The position numbers were made by a program, and so were the translations under genes. A stretch of 64,000 nt of DNA, taken from assembly GCF_040581415.1 (NCBI RefSeq), contig NZ_CP114014.1, forward strand, positions 4,216,001-4,280,000, read 5' to 3'. This stretch comes from Paraconexibacter sp040581415 (GTDB lineage Bacteria; Actinomycetota; Thermoleophilia; Solirubrobacterales; Solirubrobacteraceae). Below are positions 42,979 through 51,876 of this stretch, piece after piece (positions within the stretch are counted from its first letter, which is position 1; the number at the start of each line of letters is the position of its first letter). The notes below the pieces were generated by a model. It saw nothing but the letters and a program-made list of their open reading frames with translations, searched no databases and was not told where the DNA came from.

Positions 42979-44154
42979 GTGCCTCCGGTCCTCGCGGTCG
43001 GCCAGACCGACGTCGCTCACCCGCCGGCCCTCGCCCTGCCGCCGGCGGCGATCGCCGCCCCGGCCGCCGGCGTCCCGTTCCTCGACCTGCGCGCGATCAC
43101 CGCCGAGCACGCCGCCGAGCTGCAGGCGGCGCTGGCCCGGGTCCTCGCGAGCGGGCACTTCATCCTGGGTCCCGAGCTCGAGCGCTTCGAACGGGCCTGG
43201 GCCGCACGGGTCGACGCCCGCCACTGCGTCGGCGTCGGCTCCGGCCTGGACGCGCTGGTCCTGGCGCTGTGGGCGGCCGGCATCGGCCCCGGCGATGAGG
43301 TCGTCGTCCCCGCGCACACGTTCGTCGCGACCTGGCTGGCGGTCACCCGCTGCGGCGCGACACCGGTCGGCGCCGACGCTGACCCGACGACCGGCCTGGT
43401 CGACCCGGACGCCGTCGCCGCCGCGATCACCCCGCGGACCCGGGCGCTGCTCCCGGTCCACCTCTACGGGCAGACCGCCGACCTCACGCGGCTGCAGGCC
43501 CTGGCCGACCGCCACGGGCTGGTGCTGATCGACGACGCGGCGCAGGCCCACGGCGCCGAGCACCGCGGCCGGCCGGTCGGCGGGCTGGCGGACGCGACGG
43601 CGTGGTCGTTCTACCCCGGGAAGAACCTCGGCGCGCTGGGCGACGGCGGCGCCGTGACGACCGACGACGACGCGCTCGCCGGCCGGCTGCGCATGCTGCG
43701 CAACTACGGGTCGCGTGAGAAGTACGTCCACGAGCTCGCCGGCACGAACTCGCGGCTGGACGAGCTGCAGGCCGCCGCGCTGACGGTCAAGCTCGGCCAC
43801 CTGGAGACGGCGAACGCGAGGCGTGCGACCGTCGCCGCCCGGTACCGCGCGCGCCTCGGCGACCTCCCGCTGGCGCAGACCACGTGGGGCACCCACGTGC
43901 ACCACCTGTTCGTCGTCCGCCACCCCGCGCGGGACGCCCTGCAGGCCCACCTGGCCGGTCGCGGCATCCAGACGCTCGTGCACTACCCGATCCCGCCGCA
44001 CCGGCAGGCGGCCTACGCGGGCGCCGGCGGCGGGCCGCGGTTCCCCGTCGCGGACGCGCTGGCCCGCGAGGTCCTGTCGCTGCCGATCGGACCGCACCTG
44101 ACGGCAGCCGACGCCGACCGGGTGTGCGACGCCGTCGAGGCCTTCCTCGGATGA
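42979..44154 (+). CDS. DegT/DnrJ/EryC1 sugar aminotransferase (FdtB-like)
   Basis: 391 residues from GTG 42979. The PLP lysine is K215 in SFYPGKNLGALGDGGAV; D185 in LIDDAAQAHGA contacts the PLP ring. FILGPELERFERAWA and GVGSGLDALVLAL are standard. Next to an FdtA-like ketoisomerase it should convert dTDP-3-keto-6-deoxyhexose to the 3-amino sugar, using glutamate. The N-terminal 30 residues are an unusual Pro/Ala extension. Overlaps the next gene by 4 bp. Confidence 0.93.
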   Translation: MPPVLAVGQTDVAHPPALALPPAAIAAPAAGVPFLDLRAITAEHAAELQAALARVLASGHFILGPELERFERAWAARVDARHCVGVGSGLDALVLALWAAGIGPGDEVVVPAHTFVATWLAVTRCGATPVGADADPTTGLVDPDAVAAAITPRTRALLPVHLYGQTADLTRLQALADRHGLVLIDDAAQAHGAEHRGRPVGGLADATAWSFYPGKNLGALGDGGAVTTDDDALAGRLRMLRNYGSREKYVHELAGTNSRLDELQAAALTVKLGHLETANARRATVAARYRARLGDLPLAQTTWGTHVHHLFVVRHPARDALQAHLAGRGIQTLVHYPIPPHRQAAYAGAGGGPRFPVADALAREVLSLPIGPHLTAADADRVCDAVEAFLG

Positions 44155-45206
44155 GCGCCGGACCACACGCCCCGACGGCCGGCCCTCGGGAGGCCTGCGG
44201 AACCACCCGCGGCGGCGCCCCGGGCCTGGACGCGGCGGTCGACGCGCACCTCCCCGGCGCCACCCTGTTCAACCTTCCGGCGTTCCACGCGCTGAACCTG
44301 CAGCCCGGCCAACGTGCGCTGAGCCTTGCGGTCGCCGGCCCCGACGACGGCCGGACCATCGGCGCGCTCGGCGGTGTCCTGACGGGTGGCACGTTCGTCA
44401 GCGGCCACAGCGCGCCGTACGGCGGCTTCGACCTGGCCCGCGACCGGGAGACCCCGGAGAACGTCGCCCGCCTCGTCGACGGCGCGCTCGCACAGCTGGA
44501 GCGCCTCGGGGCGCGGGCTGTCCGCGTCCGCCTGCCGCCCGCGGCGCTCGGCGAGAGCGAGGGCCTGATCGCGTTCACGCTGCTGAACCGCGGCTTCGCC
44601 GTCGAGCGGTGCGAGCTGAACCAGCACATCGATGTGACCGGCATCGCCGGCCCGGACGACTACCTCGCCGGGCTGCGCTCCCCCGCGCGCCGTGCGCTGC
44701 GGCGGCTCCTGGGCCCCGAGCTGCGCTTCGCGACCGCGGAGACGGACGCCGACTGGGCCCGCGGCCACGCGGTGCTCGCGGCCAACCGGGCGGCGAAGGG
44801 CCGCCGCCTCGCGCTGCCGGTGGACTACGTCCTGCGTGCCCGCGACGCACTGCCCGCGCACGCGGTCCGGCTCCACGAGCTGGTGGACGATGCGGCGGGC
44901 CGGACGGTTGCCGCCGCCCTCGTGTATCGCGTCCGTCCCGGCTGCGACCTCGTCGTCGCCTGGGGCGATGCCCCGGACCACGGCCGCGAGCGGTCGCCCA
45001 TGAACCTGCTGGCCTACCGCATCGTCGAGGCCGCGCTCGCCGCGGGCCTGCGCACCGTCGACCTGGGGATCTCGAACGACCCGGAGCCGGTCCTGCACCA
45101 CGGCGGCGGCCTCGCCGCGAATCCCGGCCTGCACCAGTTCAAGCAGAGCGTGCTGGCCACCACGACCCCCCGCCTGACCCTCGTCAAGGAGCTCCCCCGA
45201 CCATGA
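44151..45206 (+). CDS. GNAT/FemAB-like acyltransferase-type protein in glycan operon
   Basis: 351 residues from ATG 44151. GGVLTGGTFVSGHSAPYGGFD, ELNQHIDVTG, LRSPARRALRRLLG, and RSPMNLLAYRIVEAALAAGLRTVDLGISND give the pattern of two GNAT-like lobes as in FemAB-type transferases. In fdt pathways an acetyltransferase follows the aminotransferase, so this protein may acylate the 3-amino sugar; it is not the hexapeptide-repeat FdtC. The family call is moderate and the role is inferred from position. It overlaps both neighbours by 4 bp. Confidence 0.65.
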   Translation: MSAGPHAPTAGPREACGTTRGGAPGLDAAVDAHLPGATLFNLPAFHALNLQPGQRALSLAVAGPDDGRTIGALGGVLTGGTFVSGHSAPYGGFDLARDRETPENVARLVDGALAQLERLGARAVRVRLPPAALGESEGLIAFTLLNRGFAVERCELNQHIDVTGIAGPDDYLAGLRSPARRALRRLLGPELRFATAETDADWARGHAVLAANRAAKGRRLALPVDYVLRARDALPAHAVRLHELVDDAAGRTVAAALVYRVRPGCDLVVAWGDAPDHGRERSPMNLLAYRIVEAALAAGLRTVDLGISNDPEPVLHHGGGLAANPGLHQFKQSVLATTTPRLTLVKELPRP

Positions 45207-45934
45207 CCGCCCTGACCGCACAGGCCCTCGACGACTACGCCGACACCTACTACCTGAACGCCGCAGTCGCCGACGTCCCGATCGAGGAGCTCGGCCAGCG
45301 ACGGTCCGCGGACCGGACGGTGGCCGCCCTGCACGGCGCGGCGCGCGTCCTCGAGATGGGGTTCGGCACCGGGCTCATGACCGCCGAGCTGCTCGCGCGC
45401 GACGTGCCGATCGAGGTCCTCGAGGGCGCACCGAAGCTCTGCGCCGTCGCACGCGCCGCCCACCCCGGACTGACTGTGCACGAGGCGCTGTTCGAGGAGT
45501 TCGTCCCCGAGCGGCCGTATGACGCCGTCCTGGCGCTCCACATCGCCGAGCACGTCGACGACCCGGTGGCGCTGTTCCGCCTGGTCCACAACTGGCTCGC
45601 GCCCGGGGGCGCGATCGTCGTGATGGTTCCGAACGCGCGGTCGCTCCACCGTCGCCTCGCGGTCCGCATGGGCCTGCAGCCGGCGCTCGACACGCTGAGC
45701 GCCCGCGACCACCTCGTCGGCCACCAGCGCGTCTACGACCTGGCGACGCTGTGGTCCGACCTCGCGCAGGCCAGCTTCCACGTCGAGGAGGAGTTCGGCT
45801 ACCAGCTGAAGACCGTCCCCAACGGGATGATGGGCGACTGGCCGATGGACCTCCACGCCGCGCTCGTCGACGTCAGCCCGGAGCTCGCGCCCGACCTGCT
45901 GGCCAACATCGGCGTGCGCGCCGTCCGGGCCTAG
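45203..45934 (+). CDS. SAM-dependent methyltransferase in glycan operon
   Basis: 243 residues from ATG 45203. RVLEMGFGTGLMTAELLA is SAM motif I; LALHIAEHVDDPVALFRLV and LAPGGAIVVMVPNARSLHRRLAVRMGL follow. It is clearly similar to the methyltransferase at 48.2-49.0 kb on the other strand, with the same PNARSLHR-like block. It probably methylates the sugar or the glycan. GTG/ATG overlap of 4 bp with the preceding gene. Confidence 0.85.
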   Translation: MTALTAQALDDYADTYYLNAAVADVPIEELGQRRSADRTVAALHGAARVLEMGFGTGLMTAELLARDVPIEVLEGAPKLCAVARAAHPGLTVHEALFEEFVPERPYDAVLALHIAEHVDDPVALFRLVHNWLAPGGAIVVMVPNARSLHRRLAVRMGLQPALDTLSARDHLVGHQRVYDLATLWSDLAQASFHVEEEFGYQLKTVPNGMMGDWPMDLHAALVDVSPELAPDLLANIGVRAVRA

Positions 45935-45949
45935 GGCCGGACGACCGCC

Positions 45950-46891
45950 ATGCCCCTCGTCTCGGTCCTGATCCCGACGTACAACGGCGAGCGCTTCCTC
46001 GCCGCCGCGCTGGACAGCGCCCTCGCGCAGACCCACCGCGAGCTCGAGGTCCTGGTCGGCGACGACTGCTCCACGGACGGAACCCGCGCGCTCGCGGACG
46101 CCTACGCCGCGCGTGACCCGCGGGTGCGCGTCCTGCCTCCGCTCGGCGCGAACGTGGGCGCGCCGCAGAACCAGGTCCGCCTGCACGAGGCCGCGCTCGG
46201 CCCGTTCGTGAAGCCGCTGCTGCAGGACGACCTGCTCGCGGCCGACTGCGTCGCCACGTTGCTGGCGCCGCTGCTGGCCGACGAGCGCACGGTCCTCGCG
46301 ACCTCCAAGCGGCGGCTGATCGACGCCGCCGGCGACGCGCTGCCCGACCAGCCGTGGACCGCTGCGCTCACGCAGGCCGACGCCGTCCTGGACGGCACGA
46401 GCCTGGGCGACGCGATGCTGGGCGGCACGGCGAACCTCGTCGGCGAGGTGACGACCGCCCTCTACCGCGCGGGCGTCGTCGCACCGGCCGACCTCTGGCA
46501 CCTCGGCGGCCGCGAGTACCGCGCCAACGGGGACATCGCGCTGTGGCTGAAGCTGCTGACCGGCCGGCAGGCGTTCTACTGCCCGCGCGAGCTGAGCGCG
46601 TTCCGCCAGCACGCGGCCCAGTCCTCGCAGAGCGAGCGCGTCATCGTCGCGGGCTGCATCGAGTGGGCCACGCTGGGCCTGGCCGCGCGCGAGCTGGGCT
46701 ACCTCGCGGCCCCCGGCCAGGAGCTGGCCGCCCTGGTCCGTGCCGCGCAGGTCGCCGGCGGCGGACTGCAGGCCGCCACCGGCCACCCCGATCTGCTCGA
46801 CGAGCTGACGACGTCGCTCAGGCCGCTGCTGCAGCGGGCCGGTGCGCTGCAAGCTGCGCCGCCCGCAGCCCCTGCACCAGCTGCTCGTTGA
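45950..46891 (+). CDS. Family 2 glycosyltransferase
   Basis: 313 residues. SVLIPTYNGERFLAAALDSALAQTHRELEVLVGDDCSTDGT is the GT-A nucleotide-sugar domain, with the DxD-like region around KPLLQDDLLAADCV. It should transfer a sugar, possibly the amino sugar made by this operon, to a glycan or lipid carrier. No membrane helix. The last 24 codons overlap the convergent FAD protein gene by 74 bp; the final Ala/Pro tail is therefore suspect as to exact end, although the frame is open. Confidence 0.88.
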   Translation: MPLVSVLIPTYNGERFLAAALDSALAQTHRELEVLVGDDCSTDGTRALADAYAARDPRVRVLPPLGANVGAPQNQVRLHEAALGPFVKPLLQDDLLAADCVATLLAPLLADERTVLATSKRRLIDAAGDALPDQPWTAALTQADAVLDGTSLGDAMLGGTANLVGEVTTALYRAGVVAPADLWHLGGREYRANGDIALWLKLLTGRQAFYCPRELSAFRQHAAQSSQSERVIVAGCIEWATLGLAARELGYLAAPGQELAALVRAAQVAGGGLQAATGHPDLLDELTTSLRPLLQRAGALQAAPPAAPAPAAR

Positions 46892-48209
46892 GGGAGTCGG
46901 CACCGAAGGCCTCCACCCCGCCGATCGCCTGCGCGTCGAGCCCGAGCGCGTCGTAGGCGGCGCGGGCCTCGCCGAAGCGTGCCCGGTTGGCGAACGTCGG
47001 CGCCGTGAACGTCGGGCCCGCGAACGCGGTGATCGGCCGGACGGAGGCCCCCGCGCGGATCAGCCCGAGCCGCGTGAGCGCGGCCGCGGCCGTGCTGGCG
47101 GCAAACGCCTTCGGGACGTCGTGCGCGAGCTCGGCGCAGACCGTGATGCGCCCGTCGCGGCGCTCGCCGCGGGAGAGCCGGAAGACCCGCACGTCGCTAT
47201 CGACGACGTGGACGAACGACGGCAGCGTCAGGACGTCGTCCTCGGCGACCTCCACCCAGGCGAGCGTCGAGGTCTCCCGCTCCGGCGCGTACGGGACGCC
47301 GCAGGCGGCGAAGAGCTCGCCCGGAGCCAGCGCCAGGATCGGCTCGGCGGCGTGCACCGGCAGGCTGCGCCGGGGCGTGATGAGCACCGCTCCGCTGCGG
47401 CCGCGCTCGATCCGCTCGATGCCGTCCGTCCGGCGGACCGCGACCCGGGGCGAGGCCTGCAGCCGGGCCGTCAGCCGGGCGATGAGCTCCCCGGTGCCGC
47501 CGGGCTCGATGCCGTGGAAGGGGCGCTCGGGCCGGAACGCCGGCGGCGCGCCGGTCGCTGCCTCGTGCAGGGTCTGGGGATGGAAGAGCGGCAGCCACAG
47601 CTTGCGGCGCAGCGCGGCCGGGACGTCGTCCGTCCCGCCCGGTCGCAGCTTCGCGGCGAGCGGGGCGATGACGAGGTCGTGGAACAGCGCGCCGTGCTGC
47701 TCGCGCGACGCGGCACCGAGGTCGAGGTCCCCGAGGCCGTGCCGGCGGGCCCCGTCGAGCAGCCCGGCGCCGCCGTGGGCGGTCTGCCGCGCGATCGTCT
47801 CGGCCTGGGCCGCGGTCAGGTAGCCGAGCAGCCCGGTCAGGTCGCAGGTGGTGAGCAGCTCCTCGCCGAGCCGGCCCCGGAGCCACAGCCGGGGACGGCC
47901 CAGCTCCACGAGGCCCGGGCCGGCGAGCTCCCGGATGAACGCCGCGATCTGCTGCGCGTACGGCCGGTGCCCGGCACCCGCGGCGTCGTAGTCCTCCAGC
48001 GGCGGCGGCGACCCGGTGCCCTCGTAATGGAGCTCGAGCGCGCGCAGGCCGCGGTCGAGCCGCCGGCCGTCGGGGGTCAGCGGGGCAAAGCCGCCGCCGA
48101 CGCCCTGACGGGGCAGCAGCAGGACGACCTCGCGACCCGCGGCCGCAGCACCGTCAGCGGCGACGAGCGCGGCGATCGTGCCGCCGACGACGACGAGGGG
48201 CCGGGTCAT
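46818..48209 (-). CDS. FAD/NAD(P)-binding oxidoreductase (protoporphyrinogen-oxidase-like fold)
   Basis: 463 residues. PLVVVGGTIAALVAADGAAAAGREVVLLL is a Rossmann dinucleotide-binding start in the amine-oxidase/PPO manner, with GTGELIARLTARLQASPRVAVRRTDGIERIERG as the cofactor-region beta sheet. The C-terminal GGVEAFGADSLNEQLVQGLRAAQLAA helix fits FAD-dependent amine oxidases. The usual GxGxxG is GGTIAA, so binding details differ. Substrate unknown; by context a glycan precursor is conceivable. It is coupled by a 4-bp overlap to the methyltransferase upstream. Confidence 0.75.
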   Translation of the reverse strand: MTRPLVVVGGTIAALVAADGAAAAGREVVLLLPRQGVGGGFAPLTPDGRRLDRGLRALELHYEGTGSPPPLEDYDAAGAGHRPYAQQIAAFIRELAGPGLVELGRPRLWLRGRLGEELLTTCDLTGLLGYLTAAQAETIARQTAHGGAGLLDGARRHGLGDLDLGAASREQHGALFHDLVIAPLAAKLRPGGTDDVPAALRRKLWLPLFHPQTLHEAATGAPPAFRPERPFHGIEPGGTGELIARLTARLQASPRVAVRRTDGIERIERGRSGAVLITPRRSLPVHAAEPILALAPGELFAACGVPYAPERETSTLAWVEVAEDDVLTLPSFVHVVDSDVRVFRLSRGERRDGRITVCAELAHDVPKAFAASTAAAALTRLGLIRAGASVRPITAFAGPTFTAPTFANRARFGEARAAYDALGLDAQAIGGVEAFGADSLNEQLVQGLRAAQLAAHRPAAAAA

Positions 48210-48955
48210 CGGGCGTCCTCCGCGGCGAAGATGAACAGGTTCAGCGCGCCGTGGCCCGGCAGCTCCCGGGTGAGCGCATCCAGGCCGTCGATGACAGCGT
48301 CCGGCAGCTCGGCGAGCTGCCCGTTGGTGAGCGGCTTGACGACCACCCCGCTGCGGTGGAGGCAGATCAGCCCCGCCGCCCGCGCCAGCGTCTCGATGTC
48401 CTCGGCGCTCAGCAGCGGCGACGACGCGTAGCGGGCGCCCCGCTCCGACACGGCGCCGAGGTCGTCCAGCAGGCCCATCTCGCGGGCGACCAGCCGGTGC
48501 AGCGACCGCGGGTTGTTGGCGGTCAGGTGCAGCAGGCCGCCGGGCGCCAGGTGCTCACGGCAGTGGACCAGGAAGGCCCCGGGGTCGTCGAGCTCGCCCA
48601 CGATGTTCGTCGCGACGACGTGCTCGAAGCGACCCGGCGGCGTCCACTCGAGGATCGACCCCTCGTGGACCGTCGTCTGCGGCAGGGCCCGCGCCTGCGC
48701 CCGGGCGACGTACTCCGGGGACCGCTCGAGCGCGTGGATCCTGACGTCCCGCTCGGCGAAGAGCGCGGTCATCAGGCCGGTCGCGCAGCCGAACTCGAGG
48801 ACGCGGTCGCCGGGGCGGAACCAGCGCCGGATCCGCCGCCCGGTCGCGCGCGTGTAGTGACGGTCGACGTCCGTGTCGGGGTCGTAGATCGCGGCGTAGT
48901 CCATGGTGCCCACCGTCGTCGGCGGCGGGCCGGCGGCCTTGAGCGTGGTTGGCAC
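48206..48955 (-). CDS. SAM-dependent methyltransferase, paralogue of the glycan-operon methyltransferase
   Basis: 249 residues from ATG 48955, or 232 from ATG 48904 (MDYAAIYDPDT), which is equally plausible. RVLEFGCATGLMTALFAERDV is SAM motif I; NNPRSLHRLVAREMGLLDDLG repeats the block PNARSLHRRLAVRMGL of the methyltransferase at 45.2 kb. First gene of a minus-strand pair with the FAD protein, convergent with the main glycan operon, so probably part of the same pathway. Confidence 0.85.
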   Translation of the reverse strand: MPTTLKAAGPPPTTVGTMDYAAIYDPDTDVDRHYTRATGRRIRRWFRPGDRVLEFGCATGLMTALFAERDVRIHALERSPEYVARAQARALPQTTVHEGSILEWTPPGRFEHVVATNIVGELDDPGAFLVHCREHLAPGGLLHLTANNPRSLHRLVAREMGLLDDLGAVSERGARYASSPLLSAEDIETLARAAGLICLHRSGVVVKPLTNGQLAELPDAVIDGLDALTRELPGHGALNLFIFAAEDAR

Positions 48956-48981
48956 GCTGACCGGCGGGGCATGCAGAGCGA

Positions 48982-49224
48982 ATGGTCATAGCCGCTGTCA
49001 TCGTCATCTGCGTCGTACTCGCCGTCCTGGCGTTCCTGCTCCCGCGGCTGTCCAAGCACCCGCAGCGCGGCGTGTCGAAGACGCTCGGCGCCGCCGGCAA
49101 CGCGGCCGGGAGCGCCCCGGGGCCGCTCGGGCGCCTGCTGCGCAAGCCGTTCGACAACTCGAACAGGGCCGCGAACAAGAGCGCCGGGAAGGGCCGCAAG
49201 GCGCGCGGCAAGTCCCCGCTCTGA
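48982..49224 (+). CDS. Small membrane-anchored basic protein, function unknown
   Basis: 80 residues. One N-terminal helix (2-20, VIAAVIVICVVLAVLAFLL) with a Lys/Arg/Gly-rich cytoplasmic tail (KAANKSAGKGRKARGKSPL at the end is strongly basic). It could interact with nucleic acid or the membrane surface. The gene is divergent from the methyltransferase and convergent with the alcohol dehydrogenase gene. Not recognised. Confidence 0.6.
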   Translation: MVIAAVIVICVVLAVLAFLLPRLSKHPQRGVSKTLGAAGNAAGSAPGPLGRLLRKPFDNSNRAANKSAGKGRKARGKSPL

Positions 49225-49239
49225 GCGGGACCCGCTCGG

Positions 49240-50274
49240 TCAGGGCTTGACGAGCACCTTGATCGCCTCGCGGTCGTCCATCGCCTTGTAGCCGCCGGGC
49301 ACGCCGTCCAGGTCGACCGTGGCGTCGAAGACGAGGCCGGGGTTCAGGCGACCCTCGAGGATGTCGGGCAGCAGCTCCTCGATGTACGCACGCGCCGGGG
49401 CGACGCCGCCGCTGACGGTGATGTTCGCGCGGAACGCCTCGCGGTTGCCGGGGATGCCCGGGGTCTGCGGGACGCCGACGCGGCCGACCGCGCCGCCGGG
49501 CCGCGCGATCTTGACCGCTGTGAAGAAGCTGTCCTCCATTCCGACGCACTCCAGGACGCTGTGCGCGCCGAACCCGCCGGTGAGCTCGCGCACCCGGGCC
49601 ACGGCCTCCCTGCCGCGCTCGGCGACCACGTCGGTGGCGCCGAACTCACGCGCGAGGTCGGTCCGGCTCTCGTGACGGCCCAGGATGATGATCTGCTCGG
49701 CGCCCAGGCGCTTGGCCGCCATGACGCCGCACAGGCCCACGGCTCCGTCGCCGACGACGGCGACGATGCGGCCCGGCGCGACCGCCGCACCGAGAGCCGC
49801 GTGGTGGCCCGTCGCGAAGACGTCGGACAGCGTCAGCAGCGACGGCATCAGCGCGTCGTCCTCGCCGACCGGCAGGACGACCAGCGTCCCGTCCGCGTGC
49901 GGGATCCGCACCGCCTCGCCCTGGCCGCCGTCGACGTCGCCCGAGCCCCAGAAGCCGCCGTTGACGCACGAGGTCTGCAGGCCCTCGTCGCAGAACTGGC
50001 AGCTGCCGTCCGAGTAGGCGAACGGGGCGACCACGACGTCGCCGGCCTTGACCGTGGTCACGTCGGCGCCGACCGCCTCGACCACGCCGATGAACTCGTG
50101 CCCCATCCGCGCACCCGCATCGGACGCCGCCATGGACTTGTAGGGCCACAGGTCGCTGCCGCAGATGCAGGCCCGCGTCACCCGCACCAGGGCGTCCGTC
50201 GGGTGCTTGATCGTCGCATCCGGGACCTCGTCGATCCGGACGTCGCCGGCCCCGTACATCACTGTTGCGCGCAT
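49240..50274 (-). CDS. Zinc-dependent alcohol dehydrogenase (MDR family)
   Basis: 344 residues. Catalytic zinc ligand in CICGSDLWPY, GHEFIGVVE, and the structural-zinc Cys in CQFCDEGLQTSC show a zinc MDR; the NAD(P) motif is VVGDGAVGLCGVMAA. NADP preference may be indicated by GRHESR after the second strand. It oxidises an alcohol or reduces an aldehyde; substrate not inferable. Divergent from a small His-rich protein gene, with 54 bp between starts. Confidence 0.92.
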   Translation of the reverse strand: MRATVMYGAGDVRIDEVPDATIKHPTDALVRVTRACICGSDLWPYKSMAASDAGARMGHEFIGVVEAVGADVTTVKAGDVVVAPFAYSDGSCQFCDEGLQTSCVNGGFWGSGDVDGGQGEAVRIPHADGTLVVLPVGEDDALMPSLLTLSDVFATGHHAALGAAVAPGRIVAVVGDGAVGLCGVMAAKRLGAEQIIILGRHESRTDLAREFGATDVVAERGREAVARVRELTGGFGAHSVLECVGMEDSFFTAVKIARPGGAVGRVGVPQTPGIPGNREAFRANITVSGGVAPARAYIEELLPDILEGRLNPGLVFDATVDLDGVPGGYKAMDDREAIKVLVKP

Positions 50275-50328
50275 GGGCCGAACCTACCAACGGGCACCCG
50301 CCGCGCGGCGATCGCCACACTACGTGAC

Positions 50329-50625
50329 ATGAAAAAGCTCGCCTACATCACGGTCGACGACTCCGACTACGAGGACCGCTTCTGGAAGATCCTGGTGGAG
50401 ACCGGGCTGGACCCGGAGGAGTTCGAAGCCCTGGAGTATTTCTCCTACCTGCCGTTCTTCGTCCTCGCGGGCGCTTCGGTGGAGACGCACCTGCACATCC
50501 ACGGCGACCACTTCCACTTCCAGGGCGTGACCCTGAGCGTCCCCGACGAGCTCGAGGAGGCCTTCTACGACGTCCTCCCCCAGATCCTCCAGCAGCTGAT
50601 CGCCGGCGAGGCCGAGGAGGGCTGA
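50329..50625 (+). CDS. Small acidic protein with an alternating-histidine motif, function unknown
   Basis: 98 residues starting ATG 50329 (MKKLAYITVDDSD). H54, H56, H58, H61 and H63 lie in ETHLHIHGDHFHFQG, as alternate residues of a beta strand with a turn; this would be a good metal site. The rest is acidic with helical ends (EEFEALEYFSYLPFF, DELEEAFYDVLPQILQQL). I do not recognise the family. The divergent neighbour is a zinc alcohol dehydrogenase. Confidence 0.75.
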   Translation: MKKLAYITVDDSDYEDRFWKILVETGLDPEEFEALEYFSYLPFFVLAGASVETHLHIHGDHFHFQGVTLSVPDELEEAFYDVLPQILQQLIAGEAEEG

Positions 50626-50637
50626 GCCGGGCCGCGC

Positions 50638-51825
50638 TCAGGGGTGGCGCAGCTCGTGGCGCATCTTCTCGCGCAGGTCGGCGAACCGGATCGTCTCGTA
50701 GATGATCAGCGCCACGAGCAGCGTGGCGACGATGCCGACGAGCGCGACGGCGTGGATGTGCTCGGCGACCGGCAGGAAGCCGAGCAGCGCGAGCGCGGTC
50801 AGCACGCGGTGGGTGCTGAAGCGGCCGACGTTCCGCAGCCGGAACGCGACGTGCGCCAGCAGGTACATCGCGACGCCGCCGAGGAGCGCCGCCGCCGGGA
50901 CGATGTCGAGCGGGTCCTCGACGTGCCCGAGCGTCTTCTTCAGCCCGAGGGCGAGCAGCACGATGCCGGCGATCATCGGGAAGTGCAGGTAGGAGAACGA
51001 GTCGCGGGCGATCGCGTTGCGCTCGCGGCCCGGGGCGGCGTTGTGCAGCCGCCGCTCGGCCACGAGGGCGACGACGTCGAAGTACAGCCACCACAGCGCG
51101 CCGACCACCACCATCCCGAGCGTCGCCGCCAGCACGACGCCCGCGTCGACGTCCAGGCCCTCGGCGCCGATGCCGATCGCGACGATCGACTCGCCCAGCG
51201 CGATGATGATCATCAGGCCGTGGCGCTCGGCGAAGTGGCCGGGGATCACCTTCCAGCCGTCGATGCCGAAGAAGCTCGGGCCCCCGGCGTCGAGCAGCAG
51301 GGCGGCGGCCCACAGCGCGCCCTGGACCTCGCCGTCGCAGAACGCCGCACCGAGGATCAGCCCGCACCCGATCGCCGTGCTCACCCCGAGGCCGACGACG
51401 GACTTCCGCAGCTCGGGCTCGTCGCGGCTGGCGATCACGAACAGCACGATGTGCATCGCCCGGACGAAGAGGTAGCCGATCGCGAAGATCAGGGCGTCGT
51501 CGTCGAACGCCTCCTCGATGCACAGCGCGATCACGAGCAGTGCCGCCATGGCGGTGAAGATCGCGATGCGGACCGCCCCCTCCTCCGGGTCGATCACGCT
51601 GGTGAGCCAGGCGTAGCCGACCCACGCCCACCAGATCACGCCCAGGATCAGCATGCCCTTCGCGAGCCCCTCCCAGGTGGGCTCGTGCGCCATCAGCGCG
51701 GTGCACTGCGTCAGCGCGAGGACGAGGACGAGGTCGAAGAACAGCTCGAGCGACTTCACGCTCGACTCGTCCTCGGAGCGGAGCGTCGCGGTGATCGACG
51801 CGGAACGGCGGGATGGCGTGCTCAT
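50638..51825 (-). CDS. Low temperature requirement protein A (LtrA) family membrane protein
   Basis: 395 residues from ATG 51825 with about ten or more helices. SLELFFDLVLVLALTQ at the N-terminus, HFAERHGLMIIIALGESIVAIGIGA in the middle, and YLHFPMIAGIVLLALGL are the characteristic LtrA segments. The family function is unclear; the name comes from Listeria mutants. GTG/ATG start at residue 8 of the longer frame was chosen because MSTPSRR precedes the hydrophobic core by the normal distance. Confidence 0.92.
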   Translation of the reverse strand: MSTPSRRSASITATLRSEDESSVKSLELFFDLVLVLALTQCTALMAHEPTWEGLAKGMLILGVIWWAWVGYAWLTSVIDPEEGAVRIAIFTAMAALLVIALCIEEAFDDDALIFAIGYLFVRAMHIVLFVIASRDEPELRKSVVGLGVSTAIGCGLILGAAFCDGEVQGALWAAALLLDAGGPSFFGIDGWKVIPGHFAERHGLMIIIALGESIVAIGIGAEGLDVDAGVVLAATLGMVVVGALWWLYFDVVALVAERRLHNAAPGRERNAIARDSFSYLHFPMIAGIVLLALGLKKTLGHVEDPLDIVPAAALLGGVAMYLLAHVAFRLRNVGRFSTHRVLTALALLGFLPVAEHIHAVALVGIVATLLVALIIYETIRFADLREKMRHELRHP

Positions 51826-51876
51826 GCGCGGGGCATTGTCCCGCACGGACGGCCGGCCCGTCGACGAGCCGCGTCC

